Shown here in pieces: positions 1 to 17,400 of a stretch of 64,000 nt of DNA (positions within the stretch are counted from its first letter, which is position 1; each line of letters begins with the position of its first letter). The notes beneath the pieces were generated by a model. That model was not told the origin of the DNA, searched no databases, and was given only the letters and a program-made list of their open reading frames with translations. Location of the stretch: assembly GCA_963971405.1 (NCBI GenBank), contig OZ020489.1, forward strand, positions 27,182,290 to 27,246,289, written 5' to 3'. Position numbers and translations under genes: made by a program. Source of the DNA: Psococerastis gibbosa (Eukaryota; Arthropoda; Insecta; Psocodea; Psocidae).

Positions 1-2307
<2,307 letters not shown>

Positions 2308-3368
2308 CTAGGTGTGTCGACCGGCGAAGCGTGGGGGCCCGCAAGGGTATCTTCCCAGCCAACAACCCTCTTCTCCTTCTCTCGTCTTACCCACGCCTCG
2401 TATCACCGTAAGGAGTTCCGCAGGAAAGCCCCGTGGTTCCTTAACGACTGGCTAAGTTTTCATGTTCCCATTGTTTTTAGTTAGTCCACATTTGCGTGTG
2501 TAAGACTGTCGTAGTTGTAACACGTATAATTTTTTAACATAAGTTAATTCAATTTTTATATTTATTTTTTGGAGAAGGAGACGAGGTGATGATTGGAATG
2601 GGCACGCTAGCATGGGCGGTACACAATTTGAAAGCAATTTTTCTTTCATCCCGAAACAAACATTGTTTTGTTACATGTTATTTTTCTCTGCGATAATACA
2701 AGAGGAGGGAGGAGTTAACGGACAATGGTTGTTATTACTTACACCGCTATATTGTGCTGCTGGTTATTATGCACTTCTATAGATTGGAAACTAGCGTGAG
2801 GGGAATCAGCTGAAACTATAGGCATTGGGCATGCATTGGGAATATTTTTAAGCATAAGGAACTTTCAGATTCCCAAGAAGCAGTCGGACAGTAAATGTAA
2901 AGGATTGTTGTGGAAGAGGCAAAAGGGCCTGTCAGGCAAGCATCAACAGCTAATAAGTAGGGTTTAGTTCAGTTACTTCGAGGAAAGTTGCCGTGAATGC
3001 AAATTGGAATTCTTGCGTAGTGACGTCACAGTAAGAGGGCGGAGGACAGCGCATGCGTGATTGCGAAAATAATGTAAAGAAAATCAGCTGTTAGGACATG
3101 TGAGGATATAAAGTGCATTGAGCGCTATTGATTTCCAAAGCTTTCAGTTGTTATTATTCATATTTCTAGCGTTATTGTCAGGCATTGCTGCTATGGCTTC
3201 TGTAATAGTGATAGCCGATACCAGGACAGACCACATATGAGGGAGGTCTGAATTATATCGTTCCCCAAGCCACTGGGAAAACTTAAGAAATGCAAGTGAT
3301 GGTTGAATCTTTGTGGCAGAGCGAATTCCATAATATTTAAAGTTACAAAATACACTTATATATGCATA

Positions 3369-3525
3369 GCCGTGTCCATGGGGTCCGGACCCCCCCCCCC
3401 CCCGAAATAAATTTTTACAGGTAAACCTGTACGGTTGGAAGAATATATTCATTAATTCTTTAATAAATTACGTTTAAAAAAATGTTTGGACCCCTCCCTG
3501 AAATCAACCTGGGCACGGCCTTGTA
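3369..3525. repeat. Short inverted-ended repeat with poly-C tract (GGCCGTGCCCAGG type)
   Basis: Ends read CATAGCCGTGTCC on the left and GGGCACGGCC on the right, an inverted pair. A C14 tract sits just inside the left end, followed by AAACCTGTACGGTTGGAAGAA and an AATAAATTACG block. The same build appears at 23463..23635, and a decayed relative at 3605..3705. It is a non-autonomous element of unknown family. It is repeated at 13027..13183 in the second copy. Confidence 0.7.
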
Positions 3526-4684
3526 TACAGTATGTTCAAAGGATTTTGTGGATCCTAGTAGGCCAACAAACGATTTTCCGGATCCAATCGGACAGTCGAT
3601 TGAGGTCATGGCCGTAGCCAAGGGTTTTTATTATATGTAAACCTGTATTGTTTGAAGAAAGCTTCCATTAATTAAAAAAAAAAAAAAAATTGCCATGCCT
3701 GTGGCCCTACGAAAATTAACTGCTTTGGTGCTCAGATACTCAATTGAGTTCTAGTGATACTATTATAGAGAGACAATAACCCTTTTTATGCTACTAATAT
3801 TGTATATATATTATACTATAATTACGAACATGATAGCGTGGCTAAATTTTATGGCTGTTATGCAGTAAAATTGTATGTGTATGGTAATAAATCATTACTA
3901 ATACAGTAATTGTAATATCTATAAGTAAACTTAAGCTCACTTACCCATTAAAAAAAAATCGCAACCAATGAAAGTAGATACCGTACACAAGTAAATAATA
4001 TTTTTCGACAATCATTTGCTGCTACTTTGCCATAATTGTTTGTCAGTACCCGCGCAAGTATTGAAGGATCATATAAATAAGACTAATTTGCCGTTTAAAA
4101 GCTAACATTTCTTAAAATAAAATAAACTAGCGGAAAGCCCATACACTCTATGTTAAAATAAGGGAGTGTTGTCCGAGAATCAGGGGGTTCCCCCTCCCAT
4201 TCCGACTGCCCGCCATCTTTTTACCTGCGCAAGAACTATTGGTCATCTATTTTCGGATAAGTTCCCAGTACTGAACTCAGTCCATGCGCAGTACACGCCC
4301 AACCCATGAACTACACAGACCCGATGGATGATGGATCGAGTACCGCATATTGAACCCAGCTTTATTAAACCAAGTTTCGTGATATCAGCAGGGGCATTCT
4401 AGAGGAATGGTACCCACGTCCACGGAATCTGCATGAAATAAACTATTCTACGCGTGGATAACAACTGACTTGGGTAGCCGTGTACTGGGCCGAATATGTG
4501 GCAACTCATTCGATAGTGTGCTTCACAGAACCTTCCACGCGTGTGCTATTCGTGGGCTGGGGCCAAAAAGTCAGAATTTATGCTCAAGAACTATAAGCTT
4601 CGGCAGAAACACAGCTTTCGGTGGCTCATCCACAGCAGATTCTAGCAATGGAACCCATTGCAAAGCTAGGGCTAGGCAATACTA

Positions 4685-4690
4685 TTTATT
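4685..4690 (-). promoter_or_regulatory. Putative MCCC1 poly(A) signal AATAAA (copy 1)
   Basis: The minus strand reads AATAAA about 82 bases past the MCCC1 stop codon. The matching site in the second copy is 14343..14348. This is inferred from position and motif only. Confidence 0.5.
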
Positions 4691-4771
4691 CAAAGTTTGA
4701 TGTTAATTAATAAAGAAAACTAGTTGAAAAATAATTCTCTTATATTTAATAACATCACTGAAAACTAAAGC

Positions 4772-7249
4772 TTATTCTTTGAAACGGACTAGTATAGCTC
4801 CTTTGGCCACGGAGTCACCAGATTTGCAAAGTAACTCTGAGACTATACCATCGTGTGGAGCACGTATCGTGTACTGAAAAAAAAGGAAATCTTAAACATG
4901 AGCAGCTACAGCCGTTGCCGTGTTGGTAGGTAATAACACAATATATTTCTCTACGCTTTGGCGGGGATTGGCTCGGATGATGGAGGTTAGGGTCTTCTAG
5001 ACGAAAAATGCGGGGTGCTCGATGGGTCTCAAGGGACCTCGGTGCTGCAAGGAACTGCCGCCAGGAGGAGAATCATAAACAGTGGTGTACATTATGTTTC
5101 CGTCTCTAACACCGATCGGCCACAGTGTTATTGAACTTTATTCGAGTATGGAAAAAATAGAATAAGAAATGAATGGACTACAGCTAGAGTTGGTAGGTAC
5201 CCCGCACACCACTAGGTTAAGGGGACCTACATAATTATATTGTTAAGAAATATACGAATTATTATTATTGATTTGTAGAAGATAACGGTCAGGATTTCCG
5301 ATCGAAGGAGTTCTTTGACCACGGCCACACTATGAAAATAAAAAGAGGAACGTTTCTTTCACTTAATGATCTAATTAAATACTATTGAAATGTGAGAAAT
5401 TTGTCTTGGTACCAAAAAAACAGCATTTAACAGCTGGTTCATTCATAGGGATTGGCCAATTTGCTTTAGCAATTTTGGCTCCTGTTCACAACGCTTAGGT
5501 GGACCTTGTCACGATCGTCACAGGTTAGTAACCCCTCGTGTCTACATGAAGACTGTCTGCTAGGTATTAAGAGTGTACAGCCCGTAGGAAAGTCGCAGCC
5601 CGAAATTTAATACTTTTTATTTAATTAACTAAGCATGCTATTAAAGATTTGGCTCATCAAAGTTGTAGAAGACTACTTCATGCATCATATAATAAGGTAT
5701 TTTTAGTTTTCGAAATTGTAGTTTTTTTTTATAAAATCGCTAATACATGAAAAGTTATTGTTTATAAAATATTTGCATGTTTATGAAAAAACTATACTAT
5801 TTCGAAAATTAAAAATATCTTATATGATGCATGAAGTAGTCTTCCACAACTTTGATGAGCCAAATCTTTAATAACATGCTTAGTTAATTCAATAAAAAAT
5901 AAATAGTATTAAATTTCGGGCTGCCAATTTCCTACGGGCTGTACACTCTTAAGGATTTGACCCGCGTAGTTATCACTGGTTGCCTCATCACGTTCACATT
6001 GCTGTAGTCAAGGTTTTCGTTAGCTTACCTCCATCTTCATGGCTATGACTGTAACCAAAGCCTGGCCCTGAGTGACGACGTCGCTGACTGCGACCAGCAA
6101 CTGGTCTACAACGCCTGGCATTGGAGAAGCCGCCAACTGTCCAACTGACCCCTCACCATCAGAATCCGTAACGAACTTCTCCTGGGGGATCTCTAAACTA
6201 CTAACCCCATCCTTGTTGAAAACCTGAAAGCATCGCCAGCAGATAATTTATTAACGCCGTGCACGACAACTCAACTCCGCTAGGTTGGCTTAGTAATAGA
6301 ACAAAAAGTCCTTATTTATTTATTAACTAATGAGGTTCTAGGGCTTTGAGGGAAAAATATATTTTGAAGATATAGATAGCTCGAGCCCTAATGCATTGCA
6401 TACCATACCATTAGTATTGTGTCGTATTATATTATTTGACCTGCAATTAGTGTCAGTGGCGGATCCACGGGGGGGGGGGGGGGGGTCATGACCCCTCCTA
6501 AATGAGTAAATTCATAAGATACCTGGTTAAATTTTTTTGTGTGGATAAAACTCAACTTTTCAACAAAAAATTACCTTTTAAACTTAAAAAAACTTGTGAC
6601 CCCCCCCCCCTAAATTTTCCACTGGATCCGCCCTTGCCTGCAATTGCAATATGCAATTGTTCCATCGATCAATCGAGTGCTTTAGGATAGGGAAATTTAC
6701 ATAGCTTTCCTCATACTACGCTACTACGCATAAATAGGAAAGCAAAAAAAAAAAAAAAAAAAAGGAATAACAACCGATTATTCCAGAGGTGACATTAATA
6801 AGTCTGCCATATTTTAAGGAGACTTATGTAGATACTTACCTTATCTATTATAAATTAAGTTATAATATGGTAGAGACTTACTAATGATGTCTGCTACCAC
6901 GTCATAACACATTCACAATTCGACGTCGGTGGAATAGCCGCCTTAGGAGGTGCTGGATGATAAATTCCATCTGAATCGGTAGAGCAGCAGGCCTAAGTTA
7001 ATTTGCCATCTTTTCTGTAACTTTCCTTTGAGGCTATGGTCCTGCTTACCTGAATGGAATGGTCAGTAACCACGGCTGTACTCCGTTCAATTGATCCATC
7101 CACGTTTGTATCCACTAGCAAACCTCCAGCATTTTCCTCTATGCACTTACTACTGACTACAGTAAATTCTTCTGTATGGCCATTTCTGGAGTAACTAATC
7201 ACTTTGCTCCCATTACTTTGGTTGGTTAATTTTACGTTCACCTCCTCAC
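4772..7249 (-). CDS. MCCC1: MCCC1 last three exons, orphaned copy
   Basis: Exons on the minus strand: 7050..7249, 6029..6223 and 4772..4873, ending in TAA. They encode the end of the BT domain and the biotinyl domain, including the biotin-attachment motif AMKM followed by E. The eight upstream exons that make up the biotin carboxylase are absent here, because the contig stops at 8330. The same three exons occur at 14430..16907, joined to a complete gene. This copy should therefore be read as part of the duplicated segment, not as a separate partial gene. Confidence 0.9.
5567..5952. repeat. Foldback MITE flanked by TTAA
   Basis: The two halves are long inverted repeats of about 180 bp: GAGTGTACAGCCCGTAGGAAA at one end and CTGTACACTC at the other, with a short AT-rich centre. 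TTAA lies directly outside each end, which would fit a TTAA-targeting (piggyBac-like) origin, though this is inference. It sits in an MCCC1 intron and is repeated at 15225..15610. Confidence 0.8.
6457..6632. repeat. Short repeat bounded by poly-G and poly-C
   Basis: It begins GGCGGATCCACG plus a G run of 17 and ends with a C run followed by CCACTGGATCCGCC, so the ends are inverted repeats. The interior resembles the 3369 and 23463 repeats in layout. It is repeated at 16115..16290. A 3' SINE tail (about 6269..6331) lies just upstream. Confidence 0.65.
6803..6947. repeat. Partial Harbinger-type MITE (GGCGGCTATTCC family)
   Basis: It contains the family core TATGTAGATACTTACCTTAT and ends GGTGGAATAGCCGCCTTA, matching the right end of 60104..60570. 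The left arm is truncated. It is repeated at 16461..16605. Confidence 0.6.
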
Positions 7250-7386
7250 CTGAAAAAATACAAGAGGAAATCGGACACCCCCTCCCACACAACGTGTTTT
7301 TCTACCAAGTCGAATTTTACAGGGAGCTAGAGCTATTAAAATGTCGTATCCATTAGAAGAAAATACTCCATTACTACTACATTTTG

Positions 7387-7420
7387 ATATAATATAATAT
7401 AATATAATATAATATAATAT
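7387..7420. repeat. (TATAA)n microsatellite
   Basis: About seven uninterrupted TATAA units. The identical tract is at 17045..17078. Confidence 0.9.
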
Positions 7421-7473
7421 GTCACCAATAGTTTCTTGCAAATATCAATTTCGAAAATTGTGGCCAATCGGTG

Positions 7474-8330
7474 CTAGCCAGAAAGAGGCACATGTATATC
7501 ATTGTCATGCTCAATTCGATCGATAGCAGTACGCACCGCATTCATGTCTATCTCTTCGACTACCTTCGAAATGGACCTCTTCAGCGAGTCCAAATTTTGG
7601 TGGGGTTTCGCACAGGCTTTCTCCTCAATAATGCGCCAGATAGAATAGTCCAGTGGATTGAAATCTGGGCTGGAGGAGGGCCAATCTTCACTAGCAATAA
7701 AGTCAATATTATTCTCACGAAACCATTTCTGAGTACTCTTGACTTTATGGGCTGGAGCAGAATCCTGTTGAAAAACCCAGCGTTGGTTTTTGAATAGGGT
7801 TTGATTCAAAGGCTTCACCACCTTATCAAGTACCGTATTTTGATACACCAGAGCACCAGTCTTCACACCTTTTTCACAAAAATGCACTTCAGTCATACCC
7901 CGGTATGATGATTCCAACCAGACCATCACCGAGGAGGGATGATGGCCGCGAATAATCCTAGGAGAAATTTTACTTGCATGGTAGAGCTACTGGCATACAC
8001 CCTATCGTTTTGCCTGTCAAAAAAAAGTTTCTTCTATGGTAAAAATGTTTTCATGGGAAAACAGGATGTTTCTGTGCCTATTTTTAGAGTACCGCTTGAT
8101 TATAGAACACGAATTCTTAGGCTCCTTAAATGTTTCAGTCGATTGTTCAAGAGATGACCTTTCTTTCTCTTAAAAGCATGAAGCTTAAGGTCTCGATTAA
8201 TGATAGTTTTTAATGAGCTTCTCTTTAGGGACATCTGTAAAGCCATGATTTTTTGCTTCCGGACGGGATTTCGATTGATTCGCGACCTAACTGCTAGAAC
8301 TACGGCTGGCGTGCAAACTGAACAAGGTCG
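7474..8330 (-). mobile_element. Tc1/mariner-like transposon, copy 1, cut by the gap
   Basis: The minus-strand frame 7474..7929 is the C-terminal part of a Tc1-type DDE transposase, with [10 protein letters not shown] (second Asp) and [12 protein letters not shown] (third Asp). The N-terminal half runs into the N block. See the fuller copy at 17132..18180. Confidence 0.85.
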
Positions 8331-8530
8331 NNNNNNNNNNNNNNNNNNNNNNNNNNNNNNNNNNNNNNNNNNNNNNNNNNNNNNNNNNNNNNNNNNNNNN
8401 NNNNNNNNNNNNNNNNNNNNNNNNNNNNNNNNNNNNNNNNNNNNNNNNNNNNNNNNNNNNNNNNNNNNNNNNNNNNNNNNNNNNNNNNNNNNNNNNNNNN
8501 NNNNNNNNNNNNNNNNNNNNNNNNNNNNNN
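8331..8530. other. Assembly gap, exactly 200 N
   Basis: A round-number run of N is a scaffolding placeholder, so its true length is unknown. To its left the sequence is mariner transposase inside an MCCC1 intron. To its right it is an eEF1A intron. Those neighbours are in the wrong order for one locus. Confidence 0.99.
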
Positions 8531-11965
<3,435 letters not shown>

Positions 11966-14429
11966 CTAGGTGTGTCGACCGGCGAAGCGTGGGGGCCCGC
12001 AAGGGTATCTTCCCAGCCAACAACCCTCTTCTCCTTCTCTCGTCTTACCCACGCCTCGTATCACCGTAAGGAGTTCCGCAGGAAAGCCCCGTGGTTCCTT
12101 AACGACTGGCTAAGTTTTCATGTTCCCATTGTTTTTAGTTAGTCCACATTTGCGTGTGTAAGACTGTCGTAGTTGTAACACGTATAATTTTTTAACATAA
12201 GTTAATTCAATTTTTATATTTATTTTTTGGAGAAGGAGACGAGGTGATGATTGGAATGGGCACGCTAGCATGGGCGGTACACAATTTGAAAGCAATTTTT
12301 CTTTCATCCCGAAACAAACATTGTTTTGTTACATGTTATTTTTCTCTGCGATAATACAAGAGGAGGGAGGAGTTAACGGACAATGGTTGTTATTACTTAC
12401 ACCGCTATATTGTGCTGCTGGTTATTATGCACTTCTATAGATTGGAAACTAGCGTGAGGGGAATCAGCTGAAACTATAGGCATTGGGCATGCATTGGGAA
12501 TATTTTTAAGCATAAGGAACTTTCAGATTCCCAAGAAGCAGTCGGACAGTAAATGTAAAGGATTGTTGTGGAAGAGGCAAAAGGGCCTGTCAGGCAAGCA
12601 TCAACAGCTAATAAGTAGGGTTTAGTTCAGTTACTTCGAGGAAAGTTGCCGTGAATGCAAATTGGAATTCTTGCGTAGTGACGTCACAGTAAGAGGGCGG
12701 AGGACAGCGCATGCGTGATTGCGAAAATAATGTAAAGAAAATCAGCTGTTAGGACATGTGAGGATATAAAGTGCATTGAGCGCTATTGATTTCCAAAGCT
12801 TTCAGTTGTTATTATTCATATTTCTAGCGTTATTGTCAGGCATTGCTGCTATGGCTTCTGTAATAGTGATAGCCGATACCAGGACAGACCACATATGAGG
12901 GAGGTCTGAATTATATCGTTCCCCAAGCCACTGGGAAAACTTAAGAAATGCAAGTGATGGTTGAATCTTTGTGGCAGAGCGAATTCCATAATATTTAAAG
13001 TTACAAAATACACTTATATATGCATAGCCGTGTCCATGGGGTCCGGACCCCCCCCCCCCCCGAAATAAATTTTTACAGGTAAACCTGTACGGTTGGAAGA
13101 ATATATTCATTAATTCTTTAATAAATTACGTTTAAAAAAATGTTTGGACCCCTCCCTGAAATCAACCTGGGCACGGCCTTGTATACAGTATGTTCAAAGG
13201 ATTTTGTGGATCCTAGTAGGCCAACAAACGATTTTCCGGATCCAATCGGACAGTCGATTGAGGTCATGGCCGTAGCCAAGGGTTTTTATTATATGTAAAC
13301 CTGTATTGTTTGAAGAAAGCTTCCATTAATTAAAAAAAAAAAAAAAATTGCCATGCCTGTGGCCCTACGAAAATTAACTGCTTTGGTGCTCAGATACTCA
13401 ATTGAGTTCTAGTGATACTATTATAGAGAGACAATAACCCTTTTTATGCTACTAATATTGTATATATATTATACTATAATTACGAACATGATAGCGTGGC
13501 TAAATTTTATGGCTGTTATGCAGTAAAATTGTATGTGTATGGTAATAAATCATTACTAATACAGTAATTGTAATATCTATAAGTAAACTTAAGCTCACTT
13601 ACCCATTAAAAAAAAATCGCAACCAATGAAAGTAGATACCGTACACAAGTAAATAATATTTTTCGACAATCATTTGCTGCTACTTTGCCATAATTGTTTG
13701 TCAGTACCCGCGCAAGTATTGAAGGATCATATAAATAAGACTAATTTGCCGTTTAAAAGCTAACATTTCTTAAAATAAAATAAACTAGCGGAAAGCCCAT
13801 ACACTCTATGTTAAAATAAGGGAGTGTTGTCCGAGAATCAGGGGGTTCCCCCTCCCATTCCGACTGCCCGCCATCTTTTTACCTGCGCAAGAACTATTGG
13901 TCATCTATTTTCGGATAAGTTCCCAGTACTGAACTCAGTCCATGCGCAGTACACGCCCAACCCATGAACTACACAGACCCGATGGATGATGGATCGAGTA
14001 CCGCATATTGAACCCAGCTTTATTAAACCAAGTTTCGTGATATCAGCAGGGGCATTCTAGAGGAATGGTACCCACGTCCACGGAATCTGCATGAAATAAA
14101 CTATTCTACGCGTGGATAACAACTGACTTGGGTAGCCGTGTACTGGGCCGAATATGTGGCAACTCATTCGATAGTGTGCTTCACAGAACCTTCCACGCGT
14201 GTGCTATTCGTGGGCTGGGGCCAAAAAGTCAGAATTTATGCTCAAGAACTATAAGCTTCGGCAGAAACACAGCTTTCGGTGGCTCATCCACAGCAGATTC
14301 TAGCAATGGAACCCATTGCAAAGCTAGGGCTAGGCAATACTATTTATTCAAAGTTTGATGTTAATTAATAAAGAAAACTAGTTGAAAAATAATTCTCTTA
14401 TATTTAATAACATCACTGAAAACTAAAGC
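11966..14429. other. Convergent intergenic region, copy 2
   Basis: The same content as 2308..4771: 3' UTRs, short inverted-ended repeats at 13027..13183 and 13263..13363, and no coding exon that I can support. Confidence 0.7.
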
Positions 14430-17400
14430 TTATTCTTTGAAACGGACTAGTATAGCTCCTTTGGCCACGGAGTCACCAGATTTGCAAAGTAACTCTGAGA
14501 CTATACCATCGTGTGGAGCACGTATCGTGTACTGAAAAAAAAGGAAATCTTAAACATGAGCAGCTACAGCCGTTGCCGTGTTGGTAGGTAATAACACAAT
14601 ATATTTCTCTACGCTTTGGCGGGGATTGGCTCGGATGATGGAGGTTAGGGTCTTCTAGACGAAAAATGCGGGGTGCTCGATGGGTCTCAAGGGACCTCGG
14701 TGCTGCAAGGAACTGCCGCCAGGAGGAGAATCATAAACAGTGGTGTACATTATGTTTCCGTCTCTAACACCGATCGGCCACAGTGTTATTGAACTTTATT
14801 CGAGTATGGAAAAAATAGAATAAGAAATGAATGGACTACAGCTAGAGTTGGTAGGTACCCCGCACACCACTAGGTTAAGGGGACCTACATAATTATATTG
14901 TTAAGAAATATACGAATTATTATTATTGATTTGTAGAAGATAACGGTCAGGATTTCCGATCGAAGGAGTTCTTTGACCACGGCCACACTATGAAAATAAA
15001 AAGAGGAACGTTTCTTTCACTTAATGATCTAATTAAATACTATTGAAATGTGAGAAATTTGTCTTGGTACCAAAAAAACAGCATTTAACAGCTGGTTCAT
15101 TCATAGGGATTGGCCAATTTGCTTTAGCAATTTTGGCTCCTGTTCACAACGCTTAGGTGGACCTTGTCACGATCGTCACAGGTTAGTAACCCCTCGTGTC
15201 TACATGAAGACTGTCTGCTAGGTATTAAGAGTGTACAGCCCGTAGGAAAGTCGCAGCCCGAAATTTAATACTTTTTATTTAATTAACTAAGCATGCTATT
15301 AAAGATTTGGCTCATCAAAGTTGTAGAAGACTACTTCATGCATCATATAATAAGGTATTTTTAGTTTTCGAAATTGTAGTTTTTTTTTATAAAATCGCTA
15401 ATACATGAAAAGTTATTGTTTATAAAATATTTGCATGTTTATGAAAAAACTATACTATTTCGAAAATTAAAAATATCTTATATGATGCATGAAGTAGTCT
15501 TCCACAACTTTGATGAGCCAAATCTTTAATAACATGCTTAGTTAATTCAATAAAAAATAAATAGTATTAAATTTCGGGCTGCCAATTTCCTACGGGCTGT
15601 ACACTCTTAAGGATTTGACCCGCGTAGTTATCACTGGTTGCCTCATCACGTTCACATTGCTGTAGTCAAGGTTTTCGTTAGCTTACCTCCATCTTCATGG
15701 CTATGACTGTAACCAAAGCCTGGCCCTGAGTGACGACGTCGCTGACTGCGACCAGCAACTGGTCTACAACGCCTGGCATTGGAGAAGCCGCCAACTGTCC
15801 AACTGACCCCTCACCATCAGAATCCGTAACGAACTTCTCCTGGGGGATCTCTAAACTACTAACCCCATCCTTGTTGAAAACCTGAAAGCATCGCCAGCAG
15901 ATAATTTATTAACGCCGTGCACGACAACTCAACTCCGCTAGGTTGGCTTAGTAATAGAACAAAAAGTCCTTATTTATTTATTAACTAATGAGGTTCTAGG
16001 GCTTTGAGGGAAAAATATATTTTGAAGATATAGATAGCTCGAGCCCTAATGCATTGCATACCATACCATTAGTATTGTGTCGTATTATATTATTTGACCT
16101 GCAATTAGTGTCAGTGGCGGATCCACGGGGGGGGGGGGGGGGGTCATGACCCCTCCTAAATGAGTAAATTCATAAGATACCTGGTTAAATTTTTTTGTGT
16201 GGATAAAACTCAACTTTTCAACAAAAAATTACCTTTTAAACTTAAAAAAACTTGTGACCCCCCCCCCCTAAATTTTCCACTGGATCCGCCCTTGCCTGCA
16301 ATTGCAATATGCAATTGTTCCATCGATCAATCGAGTGCTTTAGGATAGGGAAATTTACATAGCTTTCCTCATACTACGCTACTACGCATAAATAGGAAAG
16401 CAAAAAAAAAAAAAAAAAAAAGGAATAACAACCGATTATTCCAGAGGTGACATTAATAAGTCTGCCATATTTTAAGGAGACTTATGTAGATACTTACCTT
16501 ATCTATTATAAATTAAGTTATAATATGGTAGAGACTTACTAATGATGTCTGCTACCACGTCATAACACATTCACAATTCGACGTCGGTGGAATAGCCGCC
16601 TTAGGAGGTGCTGGATGATAAATTCCATCTGAATCGGTAGAGCAGCAGGCCTAAGTTAATTTGCCATCTTTTCTGTAACTTTCCTTTGAGGCTATGGTCC
16701 TGCTTACCTGAATGGAATGGTCAGTAACCACGGCTGTACTCCGTTCAATTGATCCATCCACGTTTGTATCCACTAGCAAACCTCCAGCATTTTCCTCTAT
16801 GCACTTACTACTGACTACAGTAAATTCTTCTGTATGGCCATTTCTGGAGTAACTAATCACTTTGCTCCCATTACTTTGGTTGGTTAATTTTACGTTCACC
16901 TCCTCACCTGAAAAAATACAAGAGGAAATCGGACACCCCCTCCCACACAACGTGTTTTTCTACCAAGTCGAATTTTACAGGGAGCTAGAGCTATTAAAAT
17001 GTCGTATCCATTAGAAGAAAATACTCCATTACTACTACATTTTGATATAATATAATATAATATAATATAATATAATATGTCACCAATAGTTTCTTGCAAA
17101 TATCAATTTCGAAAATTGTGGCCAATCGGTGCTAGCCAGAAAGAGGCACATGTATATCATTGTCATGCTCAATTCGATCGATAGCAGTACGCACCGCATT
17201 CATGTCTATCTCTTCGACTACCTTCGAAATGGACCTCTTCAGCGAGTCCAAATTTTGGTGGGGTTTCGCACAGGCTTTCTCCTCAATAATGCGCCAGATA
17301 GAATAGTCCAGTGGATTGAAATCTGGGCTGGAGGAGGGCCAATCTTCACTAGCAATAAAGTCAATATTATTCTCACGAAACCATTTCTGAGTACTCTTGA

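Larger units (their letters stand above)
2308..4771. other. Convergent intergenic region between eEF1A and MCCC1
   Basis: This holds the eEF1A 3' UTR and the MCCC1 3' UTR. In the middle are short repeat pieces (3369..3525 and 3605..3705) and AT-rich unique-looking sequence. I see no convincing coding exon; small open frames here lack family resemblance and cross repeats. Confidence 0.7.

Noticed and set aside
6502-6690. Small ORF beginning [11 protein letters not shown]
   Set aside because: It is translated from a poly-G/poly-C repeat and ends in homopolymer-derived prolines.
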